Part shown: positions 18,765 through 28,606 of the stretch, in pieces
How positions within the stretch are numbered: position 1 is the first letter of the stretch
Layout: every line of letters starts with the position of its first letter
Assembly (NCBI GenBank): GCA_951801675.1
Contig: CATONX010000021.1
Span: forward strand, 1-45,364
Source of the DNA: an uncultured Eubacteriales bacterium
GTDB lineage: Bacteria; Bacillota; Clostridia; Oscillospirales; Acutalibacteraceae
Length of the DNA: 45,364 bases
Direction of reading: 5' to 3'
Notes under the pieces: generated by a model
What the model was told of the DNA's origin: nothing
The model's database searches: none
The model's input: the letters and a program-made list of their open reading frames with translations, nothing else
Translations under genes and position numbers: made by a program

Positions 18765-19994
18765 TTACTTAGAAAGAAGCACCTTGTGGAAGACCTTCTT
18801 CCCTTTTTTGACGATCACGTGGCCTTTATCAAACTGGCCGGCCGACACCGCCGCCGTTACCGAGGTAACCTTTTCGTCGTCGATGGAAATGCCGCCTTGG
18901 TCGATGAGCCGGCGGGCCTCCCCTTTGGAGGAGACAAGCCCCGCCTTTTGCAGCAGGTCCGGCACCAGGATGGCGCCGTCGGTAAAGTCGGCCGGGGTCA
19001 GAGTGGTGGACGGCATGTCCGCCGCGTCCGCTTTCGCGCCGAAGAGAGCCCGGGCCGCGTCTCTGGCTTTGGTGGCCTCCTCTTCCCCGTGGATGATCTT
19101 GGTCACCTCAAAGGCCAGGACCTCTTTGGCGGCGTTGAGCTCACTTCCCTCCCACTTGGCCATCTCCTCAATCTGGGAGAGGGGCAGGAAGGTCAAGAGC
19201 TTTAAGCACTTGATGACGTCCGCGTCGTCCACATTGCGCCAATACTGGAAGAACTCGTAGGGCGAGGTCTTCTGGGGATCGAGCCAGACGGCGCCCGACT
19301 CGGTTTTGCCCATTTTACGCCCGTCGCTGGTGGTCAGGAGGGTAAAGGTCATGCCGTAGACCTCCTTGCCGGTGACGCGGCGCACTAAGTCGATGCCGCC
19401 CAGGATATTGGCCCACTGGTCGTCTCCACCCAGCTCCAAAACACAGTTCTGATCCTGATAGAGCTTTAAGAAATCATAGCTCTGCATGAGCATGTAGTTA
19501 AACTCAATGAAGGACAGGCCCCGCTCCAGCCGGGTTTTGAAGCACTCGTAGGTGAGCATCTTGTTGACCGAGAAATGCACCCCGATTTCCCGCAGAAAGT
19601 CAATGTAGTGAAGCCCTAAAAGCCAATCGGCATTGTTGAGCATCATGGCCTTGCCTTCGGAGAAATCCACCAGCCGGCGCATTTGGGACTTAAAACAGTC
19701 GGCATTGTGCTGGATGGTCTCGGGGGTCATCATCTTGCGCATATCGGTCTTGCCGGTGGGGTCCCCCACCATGGCGGTGCCGCCGCCGAGGATGGCGATG
19801 GGCCGGTGTCCCGCCCGCTGCATGTGCGCCATGACCATCATCTGCAGAAAATGGCCTACATGCAGGCTATCCGCCGTGGGGTCGAACCCGATGTAGAACG
19901 TCACCTGCTGGTTTTCCAGCAAATCGCGGATTTTCTCCTCATTGGTCATCTGGGCAATCATGCCCCTGGCTTTGAGCTCTTCAAAAACTCCCAT
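18765..19994 (-). CDS. tyrS: Tyrosine--tRNA ligase
   Basis: Class I synthetase charging tRNA-Tyr, 409 aa, homodimer in the cytosol. HIGH motif as HVGH in [11 protein letters not shown], tyrosine-pocket residues in [14 protein letters not shown] motif as KMGKT ([10 protein letters not shown]), and a C-terminal S4 RNA-binding domain ([20 protein letters not shown]). The KMGKT form and TADSLHVGH mark the TyrRS branch common in Firmicutes and Proteobacteria. The start at 19994 is set by GGAGGGAAC just upstream; reading further in frame runs into the T-box terminator. It is controlled by the Tyr T-box and followed closely by the lipoprotein gene. Confidence 0.97.
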   Translation of the reverse strand: MGVFEELKARGMIAQMTNEEKIRDLLENQQVTFYIGFDPTADSLHVGHFLQMMVMAHMQRAGHRPIAILGGGTAMVGDPTGKTDMRKMMTPETIQHNADCFKSQMRRLVDFSEGKAMMLNNADWLLGLHYIDFLREIGVHFSVNKMLTYECFKTRLERGLSFIEFNYMLMQSYDFLKLYQDQNCVLELGGDDQWANILGGIDLVRRVTGKEVYGMTFTLLTTSDGRKMGKTESGAVWLDPQKTSPYEFFQYWRNVDDADVIKCLKLLTFLPLSQIEEMAKWEGSELNAAKEVLAFEVTKIIHGEEEATKARDAARALFGAKADAADMPSTTLTPADFTDGAILVPDLLQKAGLVSSKGEARRLIDQGGISIDDEKVTSVTAAVSAGQFDKGHVIVKKGKKVFHKVLLSK

Positions 19995-20024
19995 GTTCGT
20001 TCCCTCCAACTGTAATTTGAAACG

Positions 20025-20065
20025 AAAAAAGCCCTCTGTTTCGGGCTTTTCCCAAAACAGAGGGC
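20025..20065 (-). terminator. T-box terminator of tyrS leader
   Basis: On minus, GCCCTCTGTTT / AAACAGAGGGC followed by six T, 30 nt before the tyrS start. Confidence 0.9.
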
Positions 20066-20327
20066 GAAAGATCTTTCGCGGTACCACCTCTATTTGCCGC
20101 CGCCTCACGGCAAACGGCCTCACGGAGTCATTTTCTCTAAAAATAACTCCCGGCGCTGTAACGCGCACCCCGCGGCAGCGCCTACCCACAAGACAAACCT
20201 CGTCCCGCTTCAGCGCCGCGGCTGCTGGGAGGTATCTTCACGTTCCGCGGGATCCCCTCGCACCAACCGGGGACCTCTCTGCTTTGACCGCACTGGAAGC
20301 GCTACGTTTTCCCGTCATCGCCACTGC
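20025..20327 (-). promoter_or_regulatory. T-box riboswitch leader, Tyr specifier (UAC)
   Basis: Minus strand T-box core GAGGTGGTACCGCG at 20077-20090, followed by the terminator. The specifier region reads GAAGA-TAC-CTCCCAGCAG with the Tyr codon UAC at 20232-20234. Uncharged tRNA-Tyr should relieve termination and induce tyrS and its downstream lipoprotein gene. The 5' limit is inferred from the promoter. Confidence 0.9.
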
Positions 20328-20333
20328 CACCCA

Positions 20334-20362
20334 TTTAAACACACTTTTCCCCGTTTGTCAAC
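20334..20362 (-). promoter_or_regulatory. tyrS promoter
   Basis: On minus, consensus TTGACA (20357-20362), 17 bp, TTTAAA (20334-20339). It sits just beyond the lysA stop, so tyrS does not depend on read-through. Confidence 0.65.
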
Positions 20363-20365
20363 CGC

Positions 20366-21664
20366 TTAAAGATCGTTTTGTACCAGGTCCTCAAAGCTTT
20401 CCCGCTTGACGACCACCCGGGATTCCCCGTCCTTTACAAACACCACCGGCGGGCGGGGGATGCGGTTATAATTGGACGCCATGGAGTAGTTGTAAGCGCC
20501 GGTGGCCAGCACTGCCACAATGTCTCCCGGGGCGGGCTTTTGAATCTGCGCGTTTTCCTGAATCAAGTCCCCGCTTTCGCAGCAGCGCCCGGCGATGGTA
20601 GCCACGTAATCCTTCGGGGCAGCCGCCCGGTTGGCCACCAGCACTTCGTAGCTGGACTTATATAACGCGTACCGGGGATTGTCCACCATGCCGCCGTCAA
20701 TGGAAACATAGTTGCGCACCCCGGCGATTTCCTTGACCGCACCCACCGTATACAGGGTGATGCCGGCAGGCGCCGCAATGGAACGGCCCGGCTCAATGAG
20801 CACAAAGGGCACCGGCAGGCCGAACTGGGCCGCCTTCTTTTTCACAACCGTCGAAACTCGCTGCATGTAGGCGGCATATTTCTGGGGCCGGTCCTCGTCG
20901 GTGTACTTGATACCGAAGCCGCCGCCCAGGTTTAATTCTTTGACCAGGAATCCGGTTTCATCGAAAATCTTCTTGATAAAGGTGAGCATCACGTCCGCCG
21001 CCAGCTCGAAGGGTTCGATCTCATGGATCTGCGAGCCGATGTGGCAGTGAAGCCCGGCTAAATTCACGTTTTGAAAAGAAAGGGCTTCTCTCACCGCTTC
21101 CATAGCCTCGCCGTTTTCCAACGCAAGGCCGAACTTGGAGTCGATCTGCCCGGTGCGGATGAAGGCGTGGGTGTGCGCGTCAATGCCGGGCTTAATGCGG
21201 AAAAGAATGTCCACCACCTTGCCCTTTTCCTCGGCAAGCTTATCGAGCACGGCAAGCTCGGTCAGGTTATCCACCACAATGCGGTGCACCCCCGCGTCCA
21301 GTGCCATAACGAGCTCTTCTCTGGTCTTATTATTTCCGTGGAAATAAATCCGGTTTGCCGGGAACCCGGCTTTGAGCGCCGTGTACAGCTCACCGCCGGA
21401 CACCACGTCCGCCCCCAGGCCTTCAGACGCCACCACCCGGTAGATTTCCTTGCAGGAAAAGGCCTTGCTGGCGTAAAGGACCAAGCCGTTGCCGTCGTAA
21501 TACTCGTCGATGGACGCTTTGAACTGCCGGCAGCTCTGGCGGATGTTCCCCTCGTCCATGACGTACGCGGGCGTGCCGTATTTCGCCGCCAGCGCCACTG
21601 TGTCGCACCCGCCGATGGTCAAATGCCCGTCCGGACTGACCCCTAAGCAATCGGAAACAAACAT
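20366..21664 (-). CDS. lysA: Diaminopimelate decarboxylase
   Basis: PLP enzyme converting meso-diaminopimelate to L-lysine and CO2, the last step of lysine synthesis. It is 432 aa, alanine-racemase-like fold III. PLP lysine K67 in LYASKAF; the glycine loop LNLGGGFGI binds PLP phosphate; ELNLGG and CCESGDLI (with the active-site Cys from the partner subunit) are typical. GRSIAAPAG lies in the substrate region. AGGAGGGG is 7 nt before the ATG at 21664. It follows engB by 35 nt on the same strand, and is probably the tail of the lon-engB-lysA unit. No lysine riboswitch is seen in front. Confidence 0.96.
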   Translation of the reverse strand: MFVSDCLGVSPDGHLTIGGCDTVALAAKYGTPAYVMDEGNIRQSCRQFKASIDEYYDGNGLVLYASKAFSCKEIYRVVASEGLGADVVSGGELYTALKAGFPANRIYFHGNNKTREELVMALDAGVHRIVVDNLTELAVLDKLAEEKGKVVDILFRIKPGIDAHTHAFIRTGQIDSKFGLALENGEAMEAVREALSFQNVNLAGLHCHIGSQIHEIEPFELAADVMLTFIKKIFDETGFLVKELNLGGGFGIKYTDEDRPQKYAAYMQRVSTVVKKKAAQFGLPVPFVLIEPGRSIAAPAGITLYTVGAVKEIAGVRNYVSIDGGMVDNPRYALYKSSYEVLVANRAAAPKDYVATIAGRCCESGDLIQENAQIQKPAPGDIVAVLATGAYNYSMASNYNRIPRPPVVFVKDGESRVVVKRESFEDLVQNDL

Positions 21665-21699
21665 GAATAACCCCTCCTAAACATTCAAAACGCGAATTT

Positions 21700-22290
21700 T
21701 TAAACCGCTTGAGCCGCTTCGCTTAAAAGCCCGCGCAGTTCTTCCACGCCGTCCCCTTTGACGGCGGAAAATTCCACAATGGGGACCGGGCCGCAAAAGG
21801 CCAGGTCCTCTTCCAGCGAGGCCCGGCGCTGGGCCCGCTGGGTTTTGTTGAGCTTGTCGCACTTGGTGAGCGCCACCAAAAAGGGCGCTTTCGTCTGCAG
21901 CAGATAGTCGAGCATGCCAAGATCATCCGCCGTGGGCGGATGGCGCATATCGATGAGCTGCACCACCAGCCGCAAAGGGCGGCCGGCATTAAAGTACCCT
22001 TCCACCAGCCCCGACCAGCGCGCCTTCTCGCTCTGGGAGGACTTGGCGTAGCCGTAGCCCGGCAGATCCACCAGCCGGGCGCCAGGCAGGGAATAAAAGT
22101 TGATGGTCACGGTTTTGCCCGGCGTGGCGCTGACCCGTGCCAGAGATTTGCGGTTGAGCACCTTGTTAATTAAGGAAGATTTGCCCACGTTGGAACGGCC
22201 GGAAAAGGCGATCTCCGGTGCGTTCGGTTGGGGCAATTGATCGAGCCGACCTGCGGCCGACTCAAAGGCGGCGGCATGAAAGGGTAACAT
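21700..22290 (-). CDS. engB: Ribosome biogenesis GTP-binding protein EngB (YsxC/YihA)
   Basis: A 196-aa TRAFAC GTPase needed for late assembly of the 50S subunit. G1 GRSNVGKSS, G2 around SATPGKT, G3 DLPGYGYA, G4 TKCDK, G5 around EFSAVKG. The start lies 4 nt after the lon stop, with GAGAGGA inside the end of lon acting as the ribosome site, so translation is likely coupled. The lon-engB order is conserved in many Firmicutes. Confidence 0.96.
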   Translation of the reverse strand: MLPFHAAAFESAAGRLDQLPQPNAPEIAFSGRSNVGKSSLINKVLNRKSLARVSATPGKTVTINFYSLPGARLVDLPGYGYAKSSQSEKARWSGLVEGYFNAGRPLRLVVQLIDMRHPPTADDLGMLDYLLQTKAPFLVALTKCDKLNKTQRAQRRASLEEDLAFCGPVPIVEFSAVKGDGVEELRGLLSEAAQAV

Positions 22291-22294
22291 GCGT

Positions 22295-24736
22295 CTACAT
22301 TCCTCTCTCGGTCACCAGGCCCGCCCTGGAATGGGGCAGATCCGGAATGACCTCTGCAGTTGCCGGCCCTTTGGCCGGTTTGGACTTGGCCGGATGAATC
22401 GCAGGATGGGAAACCAGCGCGTTTTTGAGCACCGTACTGAGCGTCTCGGCAGGGATAAAGCGGATGGCGCCTTTCACCTGCTCGGACACCTCTTCCAGAT
22501 CCGGCTCATTCTCCGCGGGGATAATGACGGTCTTCATCCCGTGGGTAAAGGCGGCCATGGTTTTTTCCTTGAGCCCCCCGATGGGAAGAACGCGGCCGCG
22601 CAGGGTGATTTCCCCGGTCATGGCCAGGTCCCCCTTTACCGGCGTATCCGTCAGGGCGGAAACCAGCGCCGTGGCGATGGTGATGCCGGCGGAAGGCCCG
22701 TCCTTGGGGATGGCGCCTTCGGGGACATGGATGTGAATGTCCTTATTCTTATAAAACTCATGGTCCACCTGCAGCTCGGACCAATGGGCCCGGATGTAGC
22801 TGACGGCGGCCCGGGCGGATTCCTTCATCACGTCGCCCAGGGAACCGGTGAGCTCCAGCCTGCCGCTGCCGTCCAAAACGGCAACCTCGACCGGCATGGT
22901 TTCGCCGCCCACGGAGGTCCAGGCAAGGCCGTTGACCACGCCCACCTCGTCCTTATGGCGCACGTCCTCGGTCTTAAACTTCTGCGGGCCCAGCAGCTCG
23001 GCCGCTGCGGCCTTAGACACCGAGACCGATTTGACCTCGCCCGACGCGATGCGCTTGGCGCACTTGCGGCAGATAGAGGCGATGGTGCGCTCCAAGGTAC
23101 GCACGCCCGCTTCCTTGGTATACCCATCGATCATCAGGTGTATGGCGGCGTCCTGTATCCGGCAAAGGCGGCTGTTTAACCCGTGCTTTTTGAGCTGCTT
23201 GGGGATCAGGTGCTTTTTGGCGATGGCGAACTTTTCCTCATGGGTGTAACTTCCCAGGGGAATGACCTCCATGCGGTCGTAAAGAGGGGCCGGGATGGCC
23301 TGGGCGTCGTTTGCGGTGGTGATAAAGAGGACGCTGCTCAGGTCAAAGGGAACCTCTATGTAATGATCCCGGAAGGCGTAGTTCTGCTCCCCGTCGAGCA
23401 CCTCCAGCAGTGCGGAGGTGGGGTCGCCCCGGTAATCGCTTCCAAGCTTATCCACCTCGTCCAAGAGGATCATGGCGTTGTTGGACCCGGCCTGGCGCAC
23501 CGCGTCGATGATCCGGCCGGGCATGGCGCCGATGTAGGTTTTCCGGTGGCCCCGGATGTCCGACTCGTCGCGCACGCCGCCCAGGGACACCCGGGCGTAT
23601 TTGCGGCCAGTGGCCTTGGCGATGGACCGGGCGATGGAGGTCTTACCAACACCGGGCGGGCCCACCAGGCAGAGGATCTGCCCGCCCACCCCTTGGGTGA
23701 GCTTTCGCACCGCCAGCAGCTCTAAAATCCGTTCTTTGACCTTTTCGAGGCCGTAATGGTCGCGGTCGAGCACCTTGCGGGCCGCGTCCAGGTCGAAGTT
23801 CTCTTTGGTCGCCTTGTTCCACGGAAGCTCCAAACAGGTGTCCAGATAGGTGCGCACCACGGTGGCTTCATGGGAGCCGAAGGGCATTTTATAAAGCCGA
23901 TCGGCCTCTTTGATGAGCTTATCGGCCACCTCATCGTTCAAATGCAAGGCCCGAATCTTCTCTTTATACTGCTCGGCCTCCTCCTGAGGATTCTCCCCTT
24001 CCGAAAGCTCGCTGGAGATGGCGCGCAGCTGCTCGCGCAGGTAATATTCCCGCTGGTTTTTGTCGATCTGTTCATGCACCTTTTCGTGGATTTGCCGCTC
24101 GACGCCCAGCACCTCGTTTTCCCTTCGAAGCAGCACGATCAGCTTTTCCAGCCGCTTAAAGGGATGGCGCTCCTCCAGGATGCTCTGCTTATCCTCCAAG
24201 CGCAGCATGATGTTCGACGCGATGAAATCCGCGGTATAGCCGGGATCTTGTGCGGCGATCACGTTCATGATCACGTCCGGCGGCAGTTTGTTGGTTAAGT
24301 TTGCGTAGACGTCGAAGGCGTCCTGCACCTCGGCAATCAGGGCACAGGCATAAACCTCGTCCTGGGCTCTGCGGTCAGGCAGCTCCTCCACTTGGGCCAG
24401 GAAGAAAGGACGGTCACGGACCACCCGGTCCCATTTGGCGCGGAACAGGCCTTCCACCAGCACCCGCACGTTGTCATTGGGCATGCGCAGAATCTGGCGG
24501 ATCTTCGCCACTACGCCCACCTTATATAACTGGTTCTCAGAAGGGTCATCGACCCTGATATCCTGCTGGGACACGAGAAAGATTTTCTGCTCGTCCGCCA
24601 TGGCGGCGTTGAGCGCCTCAATGGACTTTTTGCGCCCCACATCGAAATGCAGCATCATATCCGGGAAAAGGACAAGACCTCTGAGGGCCAGCATGGGCAG
24701 CTCGTAAATCAGGTCGTCGTTGTGCGTGGCTCTCAT
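22295..24736 (-). CDS. lon: ATP-dependent protease La (LonA)
   Basis: A cytosolic AAA+ serine protease degrading misfolded and regulatory proteins. It is 813 aa, full LonA size. N-terminal substrate-binding domain (residues 10-210), coiled coil (around [17 protein letters not shown]), AAA+ module with Walker [10 protein letters not shown] and Walker [12 protein letters not shown], and a protease domain with catalytic Ser682 in [11 protein letters not shown] and Lys725 in [10 protein letters not shown], 43 residues apart as in E. coli (S679/K722). GGGAGGTAAC precedes the ATG. The 324-nt region upstream carries promoter-like elements and the clpX terminator, so lon is transcribed separately from clpX. 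I see no HrcA (CIRCE) or CtsR box. Confidence 0.97.
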   Translation of the reverse strand: MRATHNDDLIYELPMLALRGLVLFPDMMLHFDVGRKKSIEALNAAMADEQKIFLVSQQDIRVDDPSENQLYKVGVVAKIRQILRMPNDNVRVLVEGLFRAKWDRVVRDRPFFLAQVEELPDRRAQDEVYACALIAEVQDAFDVYANLTNKLPPDVIMNVIAAQDPGYTADFIASNIMLRLEDKQSILEERHPFKRLEKLIVLLRRENEVLGVERQIHEKVHEQIDKNQREYYLREQLRAISSELSEGENPQEEAEQYKEKIRALHLNDEVADKLIKEADRLYKMPFGSHEATVVRTYLDTCLELPWNKATKENFDLDAARKVLDRDHYGLEKVKERILELLAVRKLTQGVGGQILCLVGPPGVGKTSIARSIAKATGRKYARVSLGGVRDESDIRGHRKTYIGAMPGRIIDAVRQAGSNNAMILLDEVDKLGSDYRGDPTSALLEVLDGEQNYAFRDHYIEVPFDLSSVLFITTANDAQAIPAPLYDRMEVIPLGSYTHEEKFAIAKKHLIPKQLKKHGLNSRLCRIQDAAIHLMIDGYTKEAGVRTLERTIASICRKCAKRIASGEVKSVSVSKAAAAELLGPQKFKTEDVRHKDEVGVVNGLAWTSVGGETMPVEVAVLDGSGRLELTGSLGDVMKESARAAVSYIRAHWSELQVDHEFYKNKDIHIHVPEGAIPKDGPSAGITIATALVSALTDTPVKGDLAMTGEITLRGRVLPIGGLKEKTMAAFTHGMKTVIIPAENEPDLEEVSEQVKGAIRFIPAETLSTVLKNALVSHPAIHPAKSKPAKGPATAEVIPDLPHSRAGLVTERGM

Positions 24737-24813
24737 ATTGTTACCTCCCTTGTCAAACCGGCGCGTGTACGCGCCGAGTCGTATGTGAAGAAACGTGTGT
24801 CAGGTTCCTTGCT

Positions 24814-24955
24814 ATCATAGCACAGGCTTCGCCCCGGTTCTTGAAAAATGTATGAATAACCAGAAAAACACCATTTGATTTGGTCGATTCGCCCTATTTC
24901 GATTGCCCGGGTTTGTCTGTCAGAATACTATACCATATTTGTATTGCTTTTTCAA
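24814..24955 (-). promoter_or_regulatory. Two candidate lon promoters
   Basis: Distal: TTGAAA (24950-24955), 17 bp, TATAGT (24927-24932). Proximal: extended -10 TGCTATGAT (-10 at 24814-24819) with a poor -35. A stem GGCGCG-TGTA-CGCGCC (24760-24775) lies in the leader between the promoters and the ribosome site. Which promoter is used, or both, cannot be told from sequence. Confidence 0.55.
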
Positions 24956-25009
24956 TCGGCCGCAGACGACTTTTTCTTCCAAGCACGCCGCAATTTCCCG
25001 CATTTATGC

Positions 25010-25045
25010 AAAAAGCCCGCGCCGGGCAGAACACCGGGCGCGGGC
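25010..25045 (-). terminator. clpX terminator
   Basis: On minus, GCCCGCGCCCGG / CCGGCGCGGGC around a short loop, then five T. It lies 16 nt beyond the clpX stop codon. Confidence 0.9.
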
Positions 25046-25060
25046 GATGTTGGGGTTCGT

Positions 25061-26365
25061 TTAAGAAGCGGAATCCTTGCGGGGTTTGGTTTTCGCCGGG
25101 ATTTTCAGCCGCATGGGCTTTTTGTTGGGATCGCGCAGCAGCGTCGGCTCCGCCTTGCCTCTGACACAGTCGGCCGTGATGATGACCTTTTCCACCGTCG
25201 GGTCGGAGGGGACGTTGAACATCACGTCGGACAGCACCCCTTCCATGATGGAACGCAGGGCGCGCACGCCGGTTTTGAGCTCCATGGCCTTTTCGGCCAC
25301 CGCTTCCAGCGCGTCTTTCTCGAACTGGAGCGTCACCCCGTCGTACTCGAGCATCCGGGTATACTGCTTTAAAATGGCGTTTCGCGGTTCGGAAAGAATA
25401 CGCACGATGGTTTCCTTATCCAGCGCGTCGAGGGCGGTGATGACCGGCACGCGGCCCACCAGCTCCGGAATGACGCCGAATTTCACCAGGTCCTGCGGGA
25501 TGACGCTCTTTAAAAGCGCCGCCGAGCTTACTTCCTTCTTGCTCACCACGTTTGCGCCAAAGCCCATGGCCGCCGAATGCACCCGCTTTTCGATGACCTT
25601 TTCCAGGCCGTCGAATGCGCCGCCGCAGATAAAGAGGATGTTCTTCGTGTCGATCTGAATGAACTCCTGCTGGGGATGCTTGCGCCCGCCCATAGGCGGA
25701 ACGTTGGACACCGTGCCCTCCAGGATCTTCAAAAGCGCCTGCTGCACCCCTTCGCCGGACACGTCCCGGGTGATGGAGGGGTTTTCCGACTTGCGGGCGA
25801 TCTTATCGAATTCGTCGATATAGATAATGCCACGCTCGGCCTTGTCAATGTCATAATCCGCCGCCTGAATCAGCCGCAGAAGGATATTCTCCACGTCCTC
25901 GCCCACATAGCCGGCCTCCGTTAAGGTGGTGGCGTCCGCAATGGCAAAGGGAACGTTTAGAATATTCGCCAGGGTCTGGGCCAGCAGGGTCTTGCCCACG
26001 CCGGTGGGGCCCAGCAGCAGGACGTTGGACTTTTGCAGCTCCACCTCGTCCGCGCCGCCGTTATTGAAGAAGATGCGCTTATAGTGGTTATACACCGCCA
26101 CCGACAGCGTCACCTTCGCCTCGTCCTGCCCGATGACGTATTCGTCGAGCAGGTCCTTGATCTCCCTTGGCTTTAAAAGCACCGGCGGATTTTCCACCGC
26201 CGTGCTTCTGCGGGACGGAAGGTCCCCGTCCTCCAGAATGTCCTGGCACAGGTCCACACACTCGTTGCAGATGTAAACGCCGGGACCGGCGATCAGCCTT
26301 TTTACCTCGTCCTGCGACTTGCCGCAAAAGGAGCAGCGCAGGATTCTCTCGTCGTTCTTAGGCAT
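25061..26365 (-). CDS. clpX: ClpX ATPase, substrate-unfolding subunit of ClpXP
   Basis: AAA+ hexamer that recognises tagged proteins, unfolds them and feeds them into ClpP. It is 434 aa. N-terminal Cys4 zinc-binding domain ([19 protein letters not shown]), Walker [12 protein letters not shown], Walker [11 protein letters not shown], pore loop GYVGED, arginine finger region ELVGRVPV, and the IGF-type ClpP loop appears as [10 protein letters not shown] nearby. The start at 26365 follows GAAAGGTG. clpX is 37 nt downstream of clpP on the same strand, forming the conserved tig-clpP-clpX order. Confidence 0.97.
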   Translation of the reverse strand: MPKNDERILRCSFCGKSQDEVKRLIAGPGVYICNECVDLCQDILEDGDLPSRRSTAVENPPVLLKPREIKDLLDEYVIGQDEAKVTLSVAVYNHYKRIFFNNGGADEVELQKSNVLLLGPTGVGKTLLAQTLANILNVPFAIADATTLTEAGYVGEDVENILLRLIQAADYDIDKAERGIIYIDEFDKIARKSENPSITRDVSGEGVQQALLKILEGTVSNVPPMGGRKHPQQEFIQIDTKNILFICGGAFDGLEKVIEKRVHSAAMGFGANVVSKKEVSSAALLKSVIPQDLVKFGVIPELVGRVPVITALDALDKETIVRILSEPRNAILKQYTRMLEYDGVTLQFEKDALEAVAEKAMELKTGVRALRSIMEGVLSDVMFNVPSDPTVEKVIITADCVRGKAEPTLLRDPNKKPMRLKIPAKTKPRKDSAS

Positions 26366-26402
26366 CCGAACACCTTTCTCCCCTCATAAAGATCCAGGGA
26401 TG

Positions 26403-26984
26403 TTATCGTTTGGAAATGACCTTGTCCACCAAGCCATAGGCGGCCGCCTGCTCGGCGGTCATGAAGTTGTCGCGCTCGGTGTCCAGCTTGATGGTTTCCA
26501 GGGGCTGGCCAGTCATCTCCGCGAGCATCCGGTTCATCCGGTCCTTGATGCGGATGATGTGCTCGGCGTGGATCTGCACGTCGGTGGCCTGGCCCTGGGC
26601 GCCGCCCAGAGGCTGGTGAATCATGATCTCGCTGTTGGGAAGGGCGTAGCGCTTGCCTTTGGCGCCCGCCGCCAACAAAAACGCGCCCATGCTGGCCGCC
26701 ATACCAATGCAGATGGTGGAAACGTCGCACTTAATGTACTGCATGGTATCGTAAATGGCCATACCGGAGGTGATGGAACCGCCGGGGCTGTTGATATACA
26801 GATCGATGTCCTTATCCGGATCCTGGCCCTCCAGGTAGAGAAGCTGGGCGACCACAAGGCTTGCGGTCACGTCGTTGACCTCGTCGGAGAGCATGATGAT
26901 GCGGTCGTTGAGCAGGCGGGAAAAAATGTCGTAGCTGCGCTCGCCCCGGCTGGTCTGCTCGACCACATATGGCACTAAACTCAT
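26403..26984 (-). CDS. clpP: ATP-dependent Clp protease proteolytic subunit
   Basis: A 193-aa serine peptidase forming the tetradecameric chamber of ClpXP/ClpCP. The catalytic triad is Ser98 (GMAASMGAF), His123 ([10 protein letters not shown]) and Asp172 (LDTERDNFM), exactly canonical numbering. LYINSPGGS is the oxyanion loop. GGGAGG lies 8 nt before the ATG at 26984, and an upstream in-frame start at 27044 is not needed. A long hairpin stands between it and tig. Confidence 0.97.
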   Translation of the reverse strand: MSLVPYVVEQTSRGERSYDIFSRLLNDRIIMLSDEVNDVTASLVVAQLLYLEGQDPDKDIDLYINSPGGSITSGMAIYDTMQYIKCDVSTICIGMAASMGAFLLAAGAKGKRYALPNSEIMIHQPLGGAQGQATDVQIHAEHIIRIKDRMNRMLAEMTGQPLETIKLDTERDNFMTAEQAAAYGLVDKVISKR

Positions 26985-27018
26985 GATGAATCCTCCCATT
27001 CTGTATTGAAATACGAAC

Positions 27019-27054
27019 GCACAGCAGTATGCCGGGTGTGGCATACTGCTGCGC
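27019..27054. repeat. Strong hairpin between tig and clpP
   Basis: CAGCAGTATGCC (27022-27033) and GGCATACTGCTG (27040-27051), a perfect 12-bp stem with a 6-nt loop, extendable by two pairs across a mismatch. There is no U tract on either side, so it is not a normal terminator. RNA processing or partial termination are options. Confidence 0.75.
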
Positions 27055-27136
27055 CTGTAACACTTTCCTTTATCCTACCAGATGACAGGCGGGCTTTTTG
27101 TAGTATTCACGCCTGCAATCGGGTTTAATCAAAAAA

Positions 27137-28468
27137 TTATTCCGCCGCTTCTTCGTCCTCAGCGGACTCTTCTTCCTTGTACTCGCCCTCGGTGATCTCG
27201 GCGTTGTCCTTAACAAGCTGCACCGCTTTTTCCACCGCCAGGTCCATCTTCAGGTCTTTTTCCGGGATGGCGTTCTTGACCTTGTCAAAGTCGATGTGGT
27301 AATTCTCCGCCATCTTCTTATACTCGGCTTCCAGATCTTCCTCCGTAGCCTGCAGGCTTTCCATCGCCGCGATCTTTTCCAGGGCCAGGCGCACCTTTAC
27401 CTGACGCTCGGCCACGTCACGGAAGGTTTTGCGGAAGCTTTCCATATCCATGCCGGTATACTGCAGGTACGTGTTCAAATCCAGGCCGCTGCTCTGCAGG
27501 CGGTAGGCAAAGTCGTTCACATCCTGGTCGATGCGGCGCTCGTACATGGCCTCGGGGATCTCTGCCGTCATGCGCTCGATGAGCTGGTCGATGAGCTGGT
27601 TTTCCACCAGGTCGTCGGCGGACTTGTTGGCCTTCTCTTCCAGCTTGGTCTTCACATCGGCCTTGAGCTCGTCGAGGGTGTCGTACTCGCTGACGTCCTT
27701 TGCGAACTCATCGTCCAGCTCGGGCAGCTCGCGGGTCTTCACCTCATGGACCTTTACCTTGAAGATGGCTTCCTTGCCAGCCAAATCCTTGGCATGGTAG
27801 TCCTCCGGGAAGGTCACGTCCACATCGAACTCGTCGCCCGCGCTGTGGCCCGCCACCTGCTCCTCAAAGCCGGGGATGAACTGGCCGGAACCCAGCACCA
27901 GCGCATGGTCCTCTCCCTTGCCGCCTTCAAATGCGACGCCGTCCACAAAGCCTTCAAAGTCAATGACCGCCGTGTCGCCCTCCTGAGCCGGACGATCCTC
28001 CACCGTGACAATGCGGCCGTTTCTCTCCTGCAGACGGTTAAGCTCCGCGTCCACATCCTCATCGGTCACCGGCTTTACCGCGCGGGTCGCCTTGAGACCC
28101 TTATATTCGGAAATCTCCACCTCGGGTTTGGTAGTGACCTTCGACTTAAACACAACGCCTTCCTTGCCAACGCTGACCACTTCCGTGTCAATTTTATCCT
28201 CCACCAGGTCAAGGCCGGATTCCTCTACCGCCGCCTCAAGAGCCTGGGGATACAGGTCGTTTACCGCATCCTCATAGAAGAAATTCTCGCCGTACACCTT
28301 CTCGATGAAGGCACGGGGAGCCTTGCCCTTGCGGAAGCCCGGAATGGAAATCTTCGACGCGTTCTTGCGAAACGCCTTCGAAACGGCTTCCTCAAAGCTC
28401 TCGGCGCTGACCTCGATTTCCAGCTCATAGCGGTTGGTATCCACCTTGTTGACTGCTTTCAGACTCAT
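27137..28468 (-). CDS. tig: Trigger factor
   Basis: A ribosome-bound chaperone with peptidyl-prolyl isomerase activity. It is 443 aa, full length. N-terminal ribosome-binding domain with signature region GFRKGKAPR (residues 44-52), FKBP-type PPIase domain around residues 150-240 (GDTAVIDFEGFVDGVAFEGG), and a helical C-terminal chaperone domain with an acidic tail EESAEDEEAAE. GTAGGAGG precedes the ATG at 28468. It has its own promoter and heads the tig-clpP-clpX-lon series; there is no terminator with a U tract between tig and clpP. Confidence 0.97.
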   Translation of the reverse strand: MSLKAVNKVDTNRYELEIEVSAESFEEAVSKAFRKNASKISIPGFRKGKAPRAFIEKVYGENFFYEDAVNDLYPQALEAAVEESGLDLVEDKIDTEVVSVGKEGVVFKSKVTTKPEVEISEYKGLKATRAVKPVTDEDVDAELNRLQERNGRIVTVEDRPAQEGDTAVIDFEGFVDGVAFEGGKGEDHALVLGSGQFIPGFEEQVAGHSAGDEFDVDVTFPEDYHAKDLAGKEAIFKVKVHEVKTRELPELDDEFAKDVSEYDTLDELKADVKTKLEEKANKSADDLVENQLIDQLIERMTAEIPEAMYERRIDQDVNDFAYRLQSSGLDLNTYLQYTGMDMESFRKTFRDVAERQVKVRLALEKIAAMESLQATEEDLEAEYKKMAENYHIDFDKVKNAIPEKDLKMDLAVEKAVQLVKDNAEITEGEYKEEESAEDEEAAE

Positions 28469-28509
28469 TTTATTTCCTCCTACTTTTTAATACGTCAATT
28501 TTTCCCCTT

Positions 28510-28538
28510 ATTATAGCACACTGTCCTTTTAATTGCTA
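28510..28538 (-). promoter_or_regulatory. tig promoter
   Basis: On minus, TAGCAA (28533-28538), 17 bp, TATAAT (28510-28515) preceded by TGC, an extended -10. Confidence 0.7.
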
Positions 28539-28606
28539 TCGCTTTTCTTCACTTTCTGCAAAGCAAAGCAAAATGGTCCTGTTTGTCCCTGCGTTTTCAG
28601 CAAAAG

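Noticed and set aside
24727-24830. CIRCE or CtsR heat-shock operator in front of lon
   Set aside because: Neither the TTAGCACTC/GAGTGCTAA repeat nor the GGTCAAA heptamer pair is present. The only dyad is a short GC stem.
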